This document shows positions 1 to 5,948 of a stretch of 5,948 nucleotides of DNA, in pieces. The notes beneath the pieces were generated by a model that did not search any database, was not told where the DNA came from, and worked only from the letters and a program-made list of their open reading frames with translations. This DNA comes from Deltaproteobacteria bacterium. Lineage in GTDB: Bacteria > Desulfobacterota > Desulfovibrionia > Desulfovibrionales > Desulfovibrionaceae. Position numbers and translations under genes: made by a program. Every line of letters begins with the position of its first letter. Positions within the stretch are counted from its first letter, which is position 1. The stretch covers positions 1 to 5,948 of the forward strand of contig JAIRVN010000035.1 in NCBI GenBank assembly GCA_031253875.1, in the 5' to 3' direction.

Positions 1-420
1 TGCGCCTGAGCTTATTGCGGACATGACCTGATCGAAGGGCATTTCCTTTCTGGGGCCCTGAAACGCGCCGTGAAGCTCCAACAGCAGGTTGGCGGTGGTA
101 AAACGTCCTGGAACAGCTACGGGCAGGTTCCGGCAGTCTTTAACGCCCAACGGTTCGCGCGCCACCAGCAGCGGCCCCACGCCGAAGCCCAGGGCGCCGC
201 CGGAACGCAGCAGCACGTATTCATCCAACACGAAGGGCAGCACGCCTATCGACAGCTTGGTCACATCCAGTTCGCCCCGAATTGCCAGGCTGTTCAGTTC
301 CTCCACATCCTGCAGGCGCGGCTGGATATTTTCCGGAGAGGGTACAATGCCGGAAAGCAGGGCATGAAAAATAAAGGTGTCGTTGGGACAGGGGGATATG
401 CCGAGCGAAAGGGTATGCAT
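1..420 (-). CDS. mqnD: 1,4-dihydroxy-6-naphthoate synthase MqnD, N-terminal part (cut by left edge)
   Basis: MqnD turns cyclic dehypoxanthinylfutalosine into 1,4-dihydroxy-6-naphthoate in the futalosine pathway to menaquinone; it is cytoplasmic with a fold like periplasmic binding proteins. Translating the reverse strand from the ATG at 420 gives 140 codons without a stop up to the window edge, so the C-terminal half is missing. Family signatures visible are SPCPNDTFIF (residues 9-18), DVEELN followed by DVTKLS (38-43 and 52-57), GALGFGVGPLLVA (75-87) and VPGRFTTANLLL (103-114). The start is supported by AGGAAG at 434-429, eight bases upstream, and by the usual position of the SPCPNDTF motif near the N-terminus. 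It is divergent from mqnE, which acts earlier in the same pathway. MqnA is a related family, but the SPCPNDTFIF and DVTKLS motifs favour MqnD. Confidence 0.93.
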   Translation of the reverse strand, partial: MHTLSLGISPCPNDTFIFHALLSGIVPSPENIQPRLQDVEELNSLAIRGELDVTKLSIGVLPFVLDEYVLLRSGGALGFGVGPLLVAREPLGVKDCRNLPVAVPGRFTTANLLLELHGAFQGPRKEMPFDQVMSAISSGA

Positions 421-433
421 GACGATTGCTTCC

Positions 434-442
434 TGATAGAAT
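434..442 (+). promoter_or_regulatory. Possible extended -10 promoter element for mqnE
   Basis: The sequence TGATAGAAT matches the extended -10 pattern TGnTATAAT with one mismatch. It lies in the gap between the divergent mqnD and mqnE starts and would place a transcript start near 449, giving mqnE a leader of roughly 45-50 bases. No good -35 box is present 16-18 bases upstream, where the sequence is already mqnD coding. The element abuts the mqnD ribosome binding site on the other strand. This is a pattern match only. Confidence 0.3.
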
Positions 443-495
443 GGTCAACAGGGGGCGAGTTCCCCTGGCGTGCCAAAAATTTTTTTGAGATTTCC

Positions 496-1617
496 ATGCT
501 TGATGCCGCGTACTATACACAGCTCGGCCTGCGTCCGGTCCTGGAGAAGGTGCTGGCCGGGCAGCGTCTGACGCCCGATGAGGGACTTGCGCTTTTCCGT
601 TGTCCCGATCATGTGGCCGTGGGGGCGCTGGCTCACCATGCCCGTACACGGCGCCATGGTCAACAGGCCTTTTATGTTGTGAACCGCCATGTAAATTACA
701 CGAACCATTGCGTCAACGCCTGCCGCTTCTGCGCATTCCGCCGTGAGCCCGGCGAACGGGGTCATTTTACGCTGACACATGAAGAAATTCTCGCAAGGTT
801 GTGCAATGATCCGCCGGGCGGCCGTGTGCCGGACGAAGTCCATATCGTCGGAGGCTGTCACCCGACATTACGCTTGGCATGGTTTGAAGAATTGCTGTGC
901 AGGCTGCGTGCGCTGCGCCCCACGACCGTCATCAAGGCCTTCACCTGTGTGGAGATTGCGCACTTTGCCGCCTTGGAGGACATATCCACGCTTGAAGTGC
1001 TGCGGCGTCTGCAACGCGCCGGGCTGGCCATGCTGCCCGGCGGCGGCGCGGAAATTTTCGCTCCCGGGATACGCAGGCAGCTCTGTCCGCACAAAATTGA
1101 CGCGGATGCCTGGCTGCGCGTGGCGGGCGAGGCGCATGCGCTCGGCATCCCCACCAACGCGACCATGCTTTTCGGACACGTGGAAAGCGTTGAGGATCGC
1201 ATAGACCACCTGTGCCGCCTGCGCGAACAACAAGACAAATCCGGCGGCTTCACCTGTTTCATCCCGCTGGCCTTCCAGACGGAACACAGTGCGCTCAAAC
1301 TGCCGGAAGAACTTTCCGGCCCGCAGAGGGGTCTGGATCAACTGCGCGTTATCGCCGTCTCGCGCCTGATGCTCGACAATATTCCACATCTGAAGGCCTA
1401 TTGGGTCATGCTTGGCGTCAAGCAGGCGCAAACCGCTCTTCATTGGGGCGCGGACGATCTGGACGGCACCATCGTGGAGGAAAAAATCGGACATATGGCG
1501 GGCGCGGACTCCGTCCAGGCGCTCAGCATCGCGGATCTCGAGAGCATGATCCGTCTCTCCGGCTTCGAGCCCGTGCGCCGCAACGCCAGCTTTACCAGTT
1601 TTACGGCCAGTACCTAG
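496..1617 (+). CDS. mqnE: Aminodeoxyfutalosine synthase MqnE (radical SAM)
   Basis: MqnE is a radical SAM enzyme that joins 3-[(1-carboxyvinyl)oxy]benzoate to the adenosyl part of S-adenosylmethionine, giving aminodeoxyfutalosine, an early step of the futalosine route to menaquinone. The 373-residue product has the cluster-binding CxxxCxxC at C72, C76 and C79 (NHCVNACRFCAF). It also has HIVGGCHP (116-123), KAFTCVEI (147-154), PGGGAEIF (181-188), ATMLFGHVES (222-231) and GTIVEEKIGHMAGADS (324-339), all in MqnE order. The length fits the family. The frame is open back to position 70, but those codons are antisense to mqnD and look nothing like MqnE; the homologous region begins just after the ATG at 496. 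The ribosome binding site is weak (GAGA at 487-490). MqnC is the closest alternative, but the EEKIGHMAGA segment favours MqnE. It is probably the first gene of an operon with ygiQ. Confidence 0.95.
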   Translation: MLDAAYYTQLGLRPVLEKVLAGQRLTPDEGLALFRCPDHVAVGALAHHARTRRHGQQAFYVVNRHVNYTNHCVNACRFCAFRREPGERGHFTLTHEEILARLCNDPPGGRVPDEVHIVGGCHPTLRLAWFEELLCRLRALRPTTVIKAFTCVEIAHFAALEDISTLEVLRRLQRAGLAMLPGGGAEIFAPGIRRQLCPHKIDADAWLRVAGEAHALGIPTNATMLFGHVESVEDRIDHLCRLREQQDKSGGFTCFIPLAFQTEHSALKLPEELSGPQRGLDQLRVIAVSRLMLDNIPHLKAYWVMLGVKQAQTALHWGADDLDGTIVEEKIGHMAGADSVQALSIADLESMIRLSGFEPVRRNASFTSFTAST

Positions 1618-1633
1618 CCGTTTTGCCGCCGTT

Positions 1634-3337
1634 ATGCGATCATCCCTGAAACAGCCCGCCTTTCTCCCCATGAGCAGGTCCGAGATGCAGTCTCTGGGGT
1701 GGCAGGAACTGGACGTGCTGCTGATCACGGGCGACGGCTATGTGGATCATGCGGCCTTCGGCATCGCCCTGCTGGGGCGCTGGCTGGTGGCGCACGGGTA
1801 TCGCACGGGTATTGTCGCGCAGCCGGAATGGAAGGACACAGGCGGGCCGGACATATCACAGCTTACGCGCATGGGCAGGCCGCGCTTGTTCGTGGGCATA
1901 AGCGCCGGAGCCCTGGATTCGATGCTGGCGCATTACACGGCCTTTCGGAAAATACGGCGTGATGACGCCTTCACCCCGGGTGGAACAGCGGGCGCGCGCC
2001 CGAACCGGGCCTCTCTGGTCTATGCGAATATGGCGCGCGCGGCTTTTCCCGGCCTGCCCGTTGTGCTGGGAGGCATTGAGGCCTCGCTGCGGCGCATCAC
2101 GCACTATGATTTCTGGAGCGACAAGCTGCGCCGTTCGATCCTGTTGGACGCCAAGGCGGAGCTGCTCGTCTACGGCATGGGCGAACGAGCCGTGCTGGAA
2201 ATAGCGCAACGGCTGGAGCAGGAGAGGGGGCTCACGGGCATTCGGGGCACGGCCCGCATGGGCCGCGAAGAGGACATTCCGGCTGACGCGCCGCGCATGT
2301 GCCTGCCCGCGCACGAGGACATGCTGGAAGATCCCGGCCTGCTTGTCAGGGCTGCCTCGCAACTGGAGCGACAGATACATGGAGGAGATGCCTGGGCCGT
2401 GCAGCCTGTGGGCGGACGCAGCTTGCTCCTGGCGCCGCCGGCACAGGCGCTTTCAATGGCGGAGCTGGACGCGCTGTATGAGCTGCCCTTCAGCCGCAAG
2501 GCTCATCCAGCATACAAGAAAGCCATTCCCGCGGAAGAGATGCTTCGCGCCAGCATAACGAGCCATCGGGGTTGCGGTGGCGGCTGCTCTTTCTGCTCGC
2601 TGGCCTTGCACCAGGGACGGCGCGTTGCCTCGCGCAGCGAAGAATCGCTGTTGCGGGAAGCAGCGGGTTTGACGCGGCAGCCGGGTTTTTCCGGCGCAAT
2701 CTCCGACTTGGGCGGTCCCACGGCCAACATGTGGCAGGCCACATGCGCCCGGGCGCATGTCTGCCGCCGGACGAGCTGCTGCGTTCCCAAAATCTGCCCC
2801 TTCTTCCGGACGCGCCAAGGCAAACATGTGGCCATGCTGCGGAAGATTCGCGCTCTGCCCGGCATACGCCATTTGCGTATCGCCAGCGGTATTCGTGCGG
2901 ATATCGCCCTGGCCGAGCCGGGTATGCTCCGGGCCTATACGATGGAATTTACGGGCGGCCAACTCAAAGTCGCTCCGGAGCATTGCGCGCCGGAAGTGCT
3001 GAAGCTGATGCGCAAACCGCGGCTGGAGATCTTTGAGGCTTTTGTCCAGGCTTTTTATGAACACAGCGCGGAGGCAGGACGCGAACAGTATGTCGTGCCG
3101 TATTTGATGAGCGCCTTTCCCGGCTGTACGGAAGCCCATATGCGCGAACTGGGGCGCTGGCTGGCCGCGCGGCATTGGACGCCACAGCAGGTGCAATGTT
3201 TTACGCCCACCCCGGGTACGCTGGCCACGGCCATGTTTTATGCGGGCACGGATTCCAGGGGACGCCCCATTCCCGTGGCGCGCGCGGATGCCGCGCGCCT
3301 GCGCCAGCATCACATTTTGCTGAAAGGGAGATCATGA
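1634..3337 (+). CDS. ygiQ: YgiQ family radical SAM protein
   Basis: This is a 567-residue member of the YgiQ (UPF0313) family, radical SAM proteins whose reaction is not established. The N-terminal domain contains ELDVLLITGDGYVDHAAFG (25-43), GGIEASLRRITHYDFW (146-161) and YGMGER (180-185). The radical SAM cluster motif is C314, C318, C321 (RGCGGGCSFC), followed by SDLGGPTANMW (357-367) and a second cysteine-rich stretch (C371, C377, C382, C383, C388) with PKICP, which is typical of the family. The C-terminal FTPTPGTLATAMFY (523-536) is also conserved. It ends soon after this, whereas E. coli YgiQ is over 700 residues, so the long C-terminal extension is absent. The start at 1634 keeps the conserved FLPMSRSEM near the N-terminus; the internal ATG at 1670 would cut it. 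No clear ribosome binding site is visible. It starts 16 bases after mqnE, and its stop overlaps the slyX start. Confidence 0.93.
   Translation: MRSSLKQPAFLPMSRSEMQSLGWQELDVLLITGDGYVDHAAFGIALLGRWLVAHGYRTGIVAQPEWKDTGGPDISQLTRMGRPRLFVGISAGALDSMLAHYTAFRKIRRDDAFTPGGTAGARPNRASLVYANMARAAFPGLPVVLGGIEASLRRITHYDFWSDKLRRSILLDAKAELLVYGMGERAVLEIAQRLEQERGLTGIRGTARMGREEDIPADAPRMCLPAHEDMLEDPGLLVRAASQLERQIHGGDAWAVQPVGGRSLLLAPPAQALSMAELDALYELPFSRKAHPAYKKAIPAEEMLRASITSHRGCGGGCSFCSLALHQGRRVASRSEESLLREAAGLTRQPGFSGAISDLGGPTANMWQATCARAHVCRRTSCCVPKICPFFRTRQGKHVAMLRKIRALPGIRHLRIASGIRADIALAEPGMLRAYTMEFTGGQLKVAPEHCAPEVLKLMRKPRLEIFEAFVQAFYEHSAEAGREQYVVPYLMSAFPGCTEAHMRELGRWLAARHWTPQQVQCFTPTPGTLATAMFYAGTDSRGRPIPVARADAARLRQHHILLKGRS
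3325..3330 (+). promoter_or_regulatory. Ribosome binding site for slyX, inside the end of ygiQ
   Basis: AGGGAG lies in the last codons of ygiQ. It is six bases before the ATG at 3337 but only three before the ATG at 3334. This spacing is why the second of two adjacent in-frame ATG codons is preferred as the slyX start. Confidence 0.6.
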
Positions 3338-3558
3338 TGCCGTCCGCGGAAGATCGTCTGGCCCGGCTTGAAGAGCAAAATTATTTCCAAGAACAGGTTC
3401 TTGCGGAACTCAACCAGGCGTTGACGCGTCAACAGTTCCAGCTTGACGAGATGGAAAAACGCCTTATGGTTGCGGAAGAACGCATCAACGCCCTGCTGCC
3501 TCTGCTTGAGGAAGGAGGGAAAAACACGGCGCCGCCGCACTACGGCACATGCATCTAG
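3337..3558 (+). CDS. slyX: SlyX family protein
   Basis: This small protein of 73 residues fits the SlyX family, short coiled-coil proteins of unknown role. Heptad-rich sequence runs from about residue 5 to 58 (DRLARLEEQNYFQEQVLAEL onwards), including the FQEQ..ELN and TRQQ segments common in the family. The C-terminus carries the characteristic PPHY (66-69), here followed by four extra residues. There is no signal peptide or membrane segment. Two adjacent ATG codons (3334 and 3337) are possible starts; 3337 has better spacing from AGGGAG. Either start overlaps the ygiQ stop (TGA at 3335-3337), so translation is probably coupled. The frame is open upstream to 3175, but that part is a shadow of ygiQ. 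The family call is firm for so short a protein because coiled coil and PPHY occur together; the function is unknown. Confidence 0.85.
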   Translation: MPSAEDRLARLEEQNYFQEQVLAELNQALTRQQFQLDEMEKRLMVAEERINALLPLLEEGGKNTAPPHYGTCI

Positions 3559-3593
3559 ACGGTGTAGTCACTAACATACGCACGAGATATCCC

Positions 3594-4613
3594 ATGCTGA
3601 CAATATATGTGACCAGAGACTTCGATCAGATGAGCCAGGTTGCCGCAAGGCTCGCCGAGGAGCGTATCAAGGCCTGCTTGGCGCGCAAGCCGGAATGCGT
3701 GCTTGGCCTGGCCACGGGCAACTCGCCCACAGGCATGTACAAACATCTGGCCAAGGCCTTCAACGGCAAACGGATTGACGCCCGCCGCGTGCGCAGCTTC
3801 AATCTTGACGAATACGTCGGTCTGCCGGGAGAACATGCCCAGCAGCGCGCCCTGAACTGCAATTCCTACGGCTATTTTATGATTGCGGAACTCTTCGCTC
3901 TGCTTCAGGATACATTCCTGGAGACATCCGTGCCGTACGGAGTTTTGGTGGAACAGGCGCGGCTGGTCAAAGAACTTGCCGAACATCCCGATCAGTATGA
4001 CATGCAGGGTGCAAACCGTGGCAAGGCTGTGGTCATCAACGCGCGGGCTACAGGCTATCTACGGGAGGTCAAAGAAAATATCCTGGACGCGTACCAGCGC
4101 AAGATTGAGACCGCCGGCGGCATTGATCTGCAGATCATCGGCGTGGGTGGACGCGGGCACGCGGCCTTCCACGAAAGCGGCATTCCCTTTGCCGGAAACT
4201 CCATGTTGCTGGTCAAGCTTGACGACAATACCATTGAAAACGCGATCCGGGACGGCCACTTCACCTCACGGGAAGAAAGCCCTCAATACGCTGTCTCCAT
4301 GGGCGCTGAACTGATTTACAAGGCCGGGACGGTTTTGCTGCTGGCCAACGGCGCGCGCAAGACGGCCCCGGTGACTGAAGCGCTGCTTGGCGCGGTGCAC
4401 TGCGATGTGCCTATCAGCTATGGGCAGCAGTACGCGGCCGAAGACGGCGAAATGCTCTATGTGCTTGACGAGGCCGCGGCCGCGGATTTGTTGCGGGCGC
4501 GGGACATATTGCGCGCAAAAGGCTATGCGCTTGTCGACCTGCGCGCCGAGGCCTATGACAAGGTGGAACATATCTGCTTTGCGCGCGACCCGAAAACAAA
4601 CCGTCTGGCGTAA
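3594..4613 (+). CDS. Divergent glucosamine-6-phosphate deaminase (NagB) family protein
   Basis: The NagB family isomerises and deaminates glucosamine 6-phosphate to fructose 6-phosphate and ammonia. This 339-residue protein has the phosphate-loop motif LGLATGNSPTGMY (37-49), FNLDEYVGL (69-77, with D72) and GVGGRGHAAFHES (183-195), plus a C-terminal AVSMG...GTVLLLANGARK stretch (233-256). Two things are odd. Canonical NagB has DGH with a catalytic Asp, while here the residue before GH is R187; H189 and E194 are kept. The protein is also longer than the usual 240-270 residues, largely from extra sequence between about 105 and 175. It may therefore have a different substrate or activity, so no nagB symbol is given. 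The ATG at 3594 is chosen because MLTIYVTRDF resembles the family N-terminus and GAGA sits six bases upstream; the ATG at 3549 would overlap slyX and lacks a ribosome binding site. It is probably last in the operon. Confidence 0.82.
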   Translation: MLTIYVTRDFDQMSQVAARLAEERIKACLARKPECVLGLATGNSPTGMYKHLAKAFNGKRIDARRVRSFNLDEYVGLPGEHAQQRALNCNSYGYFMIAELFALLQDTFLETSVPYGVLVEQARLVKELAEHPDQYDMQGANRGKAVVINARATGYLREVKENILDAYQRKIETAGGIDLQIIGVGGRGHAAFHESGIPFAGNSMLLVKLDDNTIENAIRDGHFTSREESPQYAVSMGAELIYKAGTVLLLANGARKTAPVTEALLGAVHCDVPISYGQQYAAEDGEMLYVLDEAAAADLLRARDILRAKGYALVDLRAEAYDKVEHICFARDPKTNRLA

Positions 4614-4645
4614 GCGTCACGCCGGCATGACGCATCGTCGTCGTA

Positions 4646-4684
4646 AAATCGGCGCAAGCGGACTCTGCCCGCCTGCGCCGATTT
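4646..4684. terminator. Hairpin terminator shared by convergent genes
   Basis: A perfect 11-base inverted repeat (AAATCGGCGCA at 4646-4656, TGCGCCGATTT at 4674-4684) continues after one mismatch into a further 4-base stem (GCGG/CCGC) around a 7-base loop. It lies 32 bases after the NagB-like gene and about 40 bases after the HU stop on the other strand. The A/T ends of the stem give TTT on the plus strand and TTTT on the minus strand, so it can serve both directions. The T-tracts are short. Confidence 0.75.
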
Positions 4685-4692
4685 CGCGTAAA

Positions 4693-4711
4693 CCATGCCG
4701 ACAAGGCATGG
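4693..4711 (-). terminator. Second short hairpin after the HU gene
   Basis: CCATGCC (4693-4699) and GGCATGG (4705-4711) form a perfect 7-base stem with a 5-base loop, 13 bases past the HU stop. Read leftwards, it is followed by TTTA. It may be the first of two tandem terminators for the HU transcript, the other being the larger hairpin just beyond. The short T-run makes this tentative. Confidence 0.4.
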
Positions 4712-4724
4712 CGCTGCAAAAAGC

Positions 4725-5006
4725 CTATTTTTTCTTTACCGCGTCCTTGAGCAGTTTGCCGGGGGTGAACTTGGCCACCTTGGTGGCCGGGATGGCGATA
4801 TTTTTGCCTGTGCGGGGGTTGCGTCCTTTGCGGGCGGCGCGATGCACAACTTTGAAACTGCCGAAGCCGGTGAAGCTTACGGATTCTCCAGAGGCAAGGG
4901 CATCTTTCAAGGCCGTGATAATGGCATCCAGGGTGTGTTCGGTTTGCGCCTTGGTGGGCAGGGCGGCCTTGGCATGCATCTTGTCAACAAGCTCAGCTTT
5001 CGTCAT
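4725..5006 (-). CDS. DNA-binding protein HU
   Basis: HU is a small dimeric nucleoid protein that binds and bends DNA with little sequence preference. The 93-residue product begins MTKAELVDKMHAKA, an HU-like N-terminal helix. It carries SFTGFGSFKV (44-53) and the family signature GRNPRTGKNIAIPA (61-74), in which P64 is the proline that inserts into the minor groove. The lysine-rich end (KLLKDAVKKK) is typical. The frame is open upstream to 5105, but the start at 5006 fits the family and has AAGGGGGAAG five bases before it; the longer version would include the promoter. IHF subunits are the main alternative, but the plain HU signature and the length favour HU. The gene has its own promoter and is convergent with the NagB-like gene. 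Confidence 0.95.
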   Translation of the reverse strand: MTKAELVDKMHAKAALPTKAQTEHTLDAIITALKDALASGESVSFTGFGSFKVVHRAARKGRNPRTGKNIAIPATKVAKFTPGKLLKDAVKKK

Positions 5007-5011
5007 TGAAA

Positions 5012-5021
5012 CTTCCCCCTT
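5012..5021 (-). promoter_or_regulatory. Ribosome binding site fixing the HU start
   Basis: Read on the minus strand, AAGGGGGAAG ends five bases before the ATG at 5006. It is purine-rich and well spaced, and it supports the short 93-residue HU over the longer open frame. Confidence 0.7.
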
Positions 5022-5070
5022 GAGTGGTATTGGCGGAGCGAATCCCCGCAGATGAAGCATATGTGAGGAT

Positions 5071-5099
5071 TTTTTAGGAGAAGCCGGCATCGCTGTCAA
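5071..5099 (-). promoter_or_regulatory. Sigma70-like promoter for the HU gene
   Basis: On the minus strand, a perfect -35 box TTGACA (5099-5094) is followed by a 17-base spacer and TAAAAA (5076-5071) as the -10 box, four of six matches to TATAAT. Transcription would start near 5064, leaving a leader of about 58 bases before the HU ATG. The -35 box starts only 27 bases after the stop of the kinase gene upstream, so HU can be transcribed independently of it. Confidence 0.7.
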
Positions 5100-5126
5100 C
5101 AACAAATATGAGCAGCGCGTCGGCGG

Positions 5127-5948
5127 TTATTCTTCCTCCGCCATCAATTCGTAGCCCGCGAGCGCCACCGGCGAACGCAGGGTTTCCAGCACTCGTTCCA
5201 GCAGGATGCCGTAATGATTCGGATCCGCATGCCCAAAAGTGGCGCGTATGCCCTGGGTCACAAAGTGCACCGCTCTGTCCATGGCCAGCGGCAGGCTGTC
5301 GCCCTGCAGCAGGCTGCCTGTCAGCACACTGGTAAAAATATCTCCCGTGCCTGGGTAAAAGGCCGGAATATACGGACAGTCCACCTTCCAGAAACGCCGT
5401 TGTCCCCGGTGGTAGCCCACCACGGAACTATCCTGCGGACGCGCCGCCACAGGCGCGCTGGTGATGACCGCAATCTCCGGCCCCATCGCGGTCAGTTGCA
5501 GCAGCCAGTCCTTGATGCGTTCCGTGGAATTTGCCGGCGCATAGGTTTTGTTCAGCAGCCAGCAGGCTTCGGAATAATTGGGCGTGATGCAATGCGCCCT
5601 GCCGACCAGCCAGCGCATCCGCTCCACCATCTCCTGGGTGATCGTCGGATCGAGCCTGCCGTTGTCGCCCATGACCGGATCCACCACGGCCAGTCCGTCA
5701 GGCAGCAGGCAACGCTCAATGCATTCCGCCACGATTTCCATCTGCGCGGCGCAGCCCAGAAAACCCGAATACACGGCGTCAAATCGCAGGCCAAGCGCGT
5801 CCCAGTGATCTATGAAACGCTGCATTTCCCCACTGAGATCCAGAAAAGAGAAGCCCGTAAACTCCGTGGTGTGTGTGGACAGCACCGCCGTGGGCATGGA
5901 ACAGACCTGCACGCCCATGGTGGAAAGAATGGGGATCACCACTGCGAG
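5127..5948 (-). CDS. Pyridoxal/pyridoxamine kinase, N-terminus cut by right edge
   Basis: This is a ribokinase-fold kinase of the PdxK/PdxY type, which phosphorylates B6 vitamers with ATP in the salvage of pyridoxal 5'-phosphate. 273 residues are visible, ending at TAA (5129-5127). In the visible fragment the motifs are LAVVIPILSTMGVQVC at the very edge, PTAVLSTHT (19-27), YSGFLG (60-65), DPVMGDNG (90-97), TPNYSEA (122-128) and the anion-hole and catalytic GTGD (200-203), followed by a glycine- and serine-containing helix. The frame has no stop up to 5948. The LAVVIPIL segment normally follows an N-terminal strand and an SGFG-type motif, so the GTG at 5942 is not the true start and about 15-20 residues are missing. 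Whether the preferred substrate is pyridoxal, pyridoxine or pyridoxamine cannot be told from sequence, so pdxY or pdxK is not assigned. No terminator is evident between it and the HU promoter. Confidence 0.9.
   Translation of the reverse strand, partial: LAVVIPILSTMGVQVCSMPTAVLSTHTTEFTGFSFLDLSGEMQRFIDHWDALGLRFDAVYSGFLGCAAQMEIVAECIERCLLPDGLAVVDPVMGDNGRLDPTITQEMVERMRWLVGRAHCITPNYSEACWLLNKTYAPANSTERIKDWLLQLTAMGPEIAVITSAPVAARPQDSSVVGYHRGQRRFWKVDCPYIPAFYPGTGDIFTSVLTGSLLQGDSLPLAMDRAVHFVTQGIRATFGHADPNHYGILLERVLETLRSPVALAGYELMAEEE

Noticed and set aside
70..495. In-frame open extension of mqnE, 142 codons upstream of the chosen start
   Set aside because: The extension is antisense to mqnD, whose translation shows clear family motifs, while the extension itself resembles nothing in MqnE. 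The MqnE-like sequence begins right after the ATG at 496.
868..1728. 286-codon open frame on the minus strand opposite mqnE
   Set aside because: It lies wholly across mqnE and the ygiQ start, has no recognisable domain, and is a by-product of GC-rich coding sequence.
2453..3313. 286-codon open frame on the minus strand opposite ygiQ
   Set aside because: It is antisense to a conserved radical SAM gene. Its translation is low in complexity and unlike any family I know.
4474..4485. Perfect palindrome CCGCGGCCGCGG
   Set aside because: It falls inside the NagB-like gene and encodes a run of alanines with GC-rich codons; no sign of a functional site.
4387..5055. 222-codon plus-strand frame spanning the end of the NagB-like gene and HU
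   Set aside because: It crosses a strong terminator and is antisense to HU; the translated sequence shows no domain.
5007..5105. 33-codon N-terminal extension of HU
   Set aside because: It would cover the leader and the promoter boxes, and HU proteins start with the MTKAEL-like helix, which has a good ribosome binding site directly upstream.
5940..5942. GTG as the start of the pyridoxal kinase
   Set aside because: The frame stays open to the window edge, and the residues before it (LAV) continue the family pattern, so the real start lies outside the window.

Overview
The window looks like a chromosomal, housekeeping-type region of a GC-rich Gram-negative bacterium that makes menaquinone by the futalosine route. 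The combination of futalosine enzymes (MqnD, MqnE), a YgiQ-type radical SAM protein, SlyX and HU would fit a sulfate-reducing deltaproteobacterium such as a Desulfovibrionaceae member. That placement is an inference from protein resemblance recalled from memory. No mobile element, CRISPR array, tRNA or rRNA was seen.

Left part (1-1617): two menaquinone genes are divergent. mqnD runs leftwards and is cut by the window edge (only its first 140 codons are present). mqnE runs rightwards. Only 75 bases separate their starts, and this gap holds a possible extended -10 element and several short inverted repeats. The mqnE frame is open far upstream of its true start, but that stretch is the antisense of mqnD.

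Middle (1634-4613): mqnE is followed on the same strand by ygiQ (16-base gap), slyX (stop and start codons overlap) and an unusual member of the glucosamine-6-phosphate deaminase (NagB) family 35 bases later. The spacing suggests one transcription unit. It ends at a strong hairpin shared with the convergent gene on the other side. Functionally the set is mixed: quinone synthesis, an uncharacterised radical SAM enzyme, a small coiled-coil protein and a sugar-phosphate enzyme.

Right part (4646-5948): two leftward genes. An HU-type DNA-binding protein has a clear sigma70-like promoter (perfect TTGACA, 17-base spacer) and a good ribosome binding site. Upstream of it lies a pyridoxal/pyridoxamine kinase whose N-terminus runs off the right edge.

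I see no clearly new system. The item most worth a second look is the NagB-like protein: it keeps the family fold motifs but has arginine where the catalytic aspartate of the DGH motif is expected, and it carries extra sequence in the middle.
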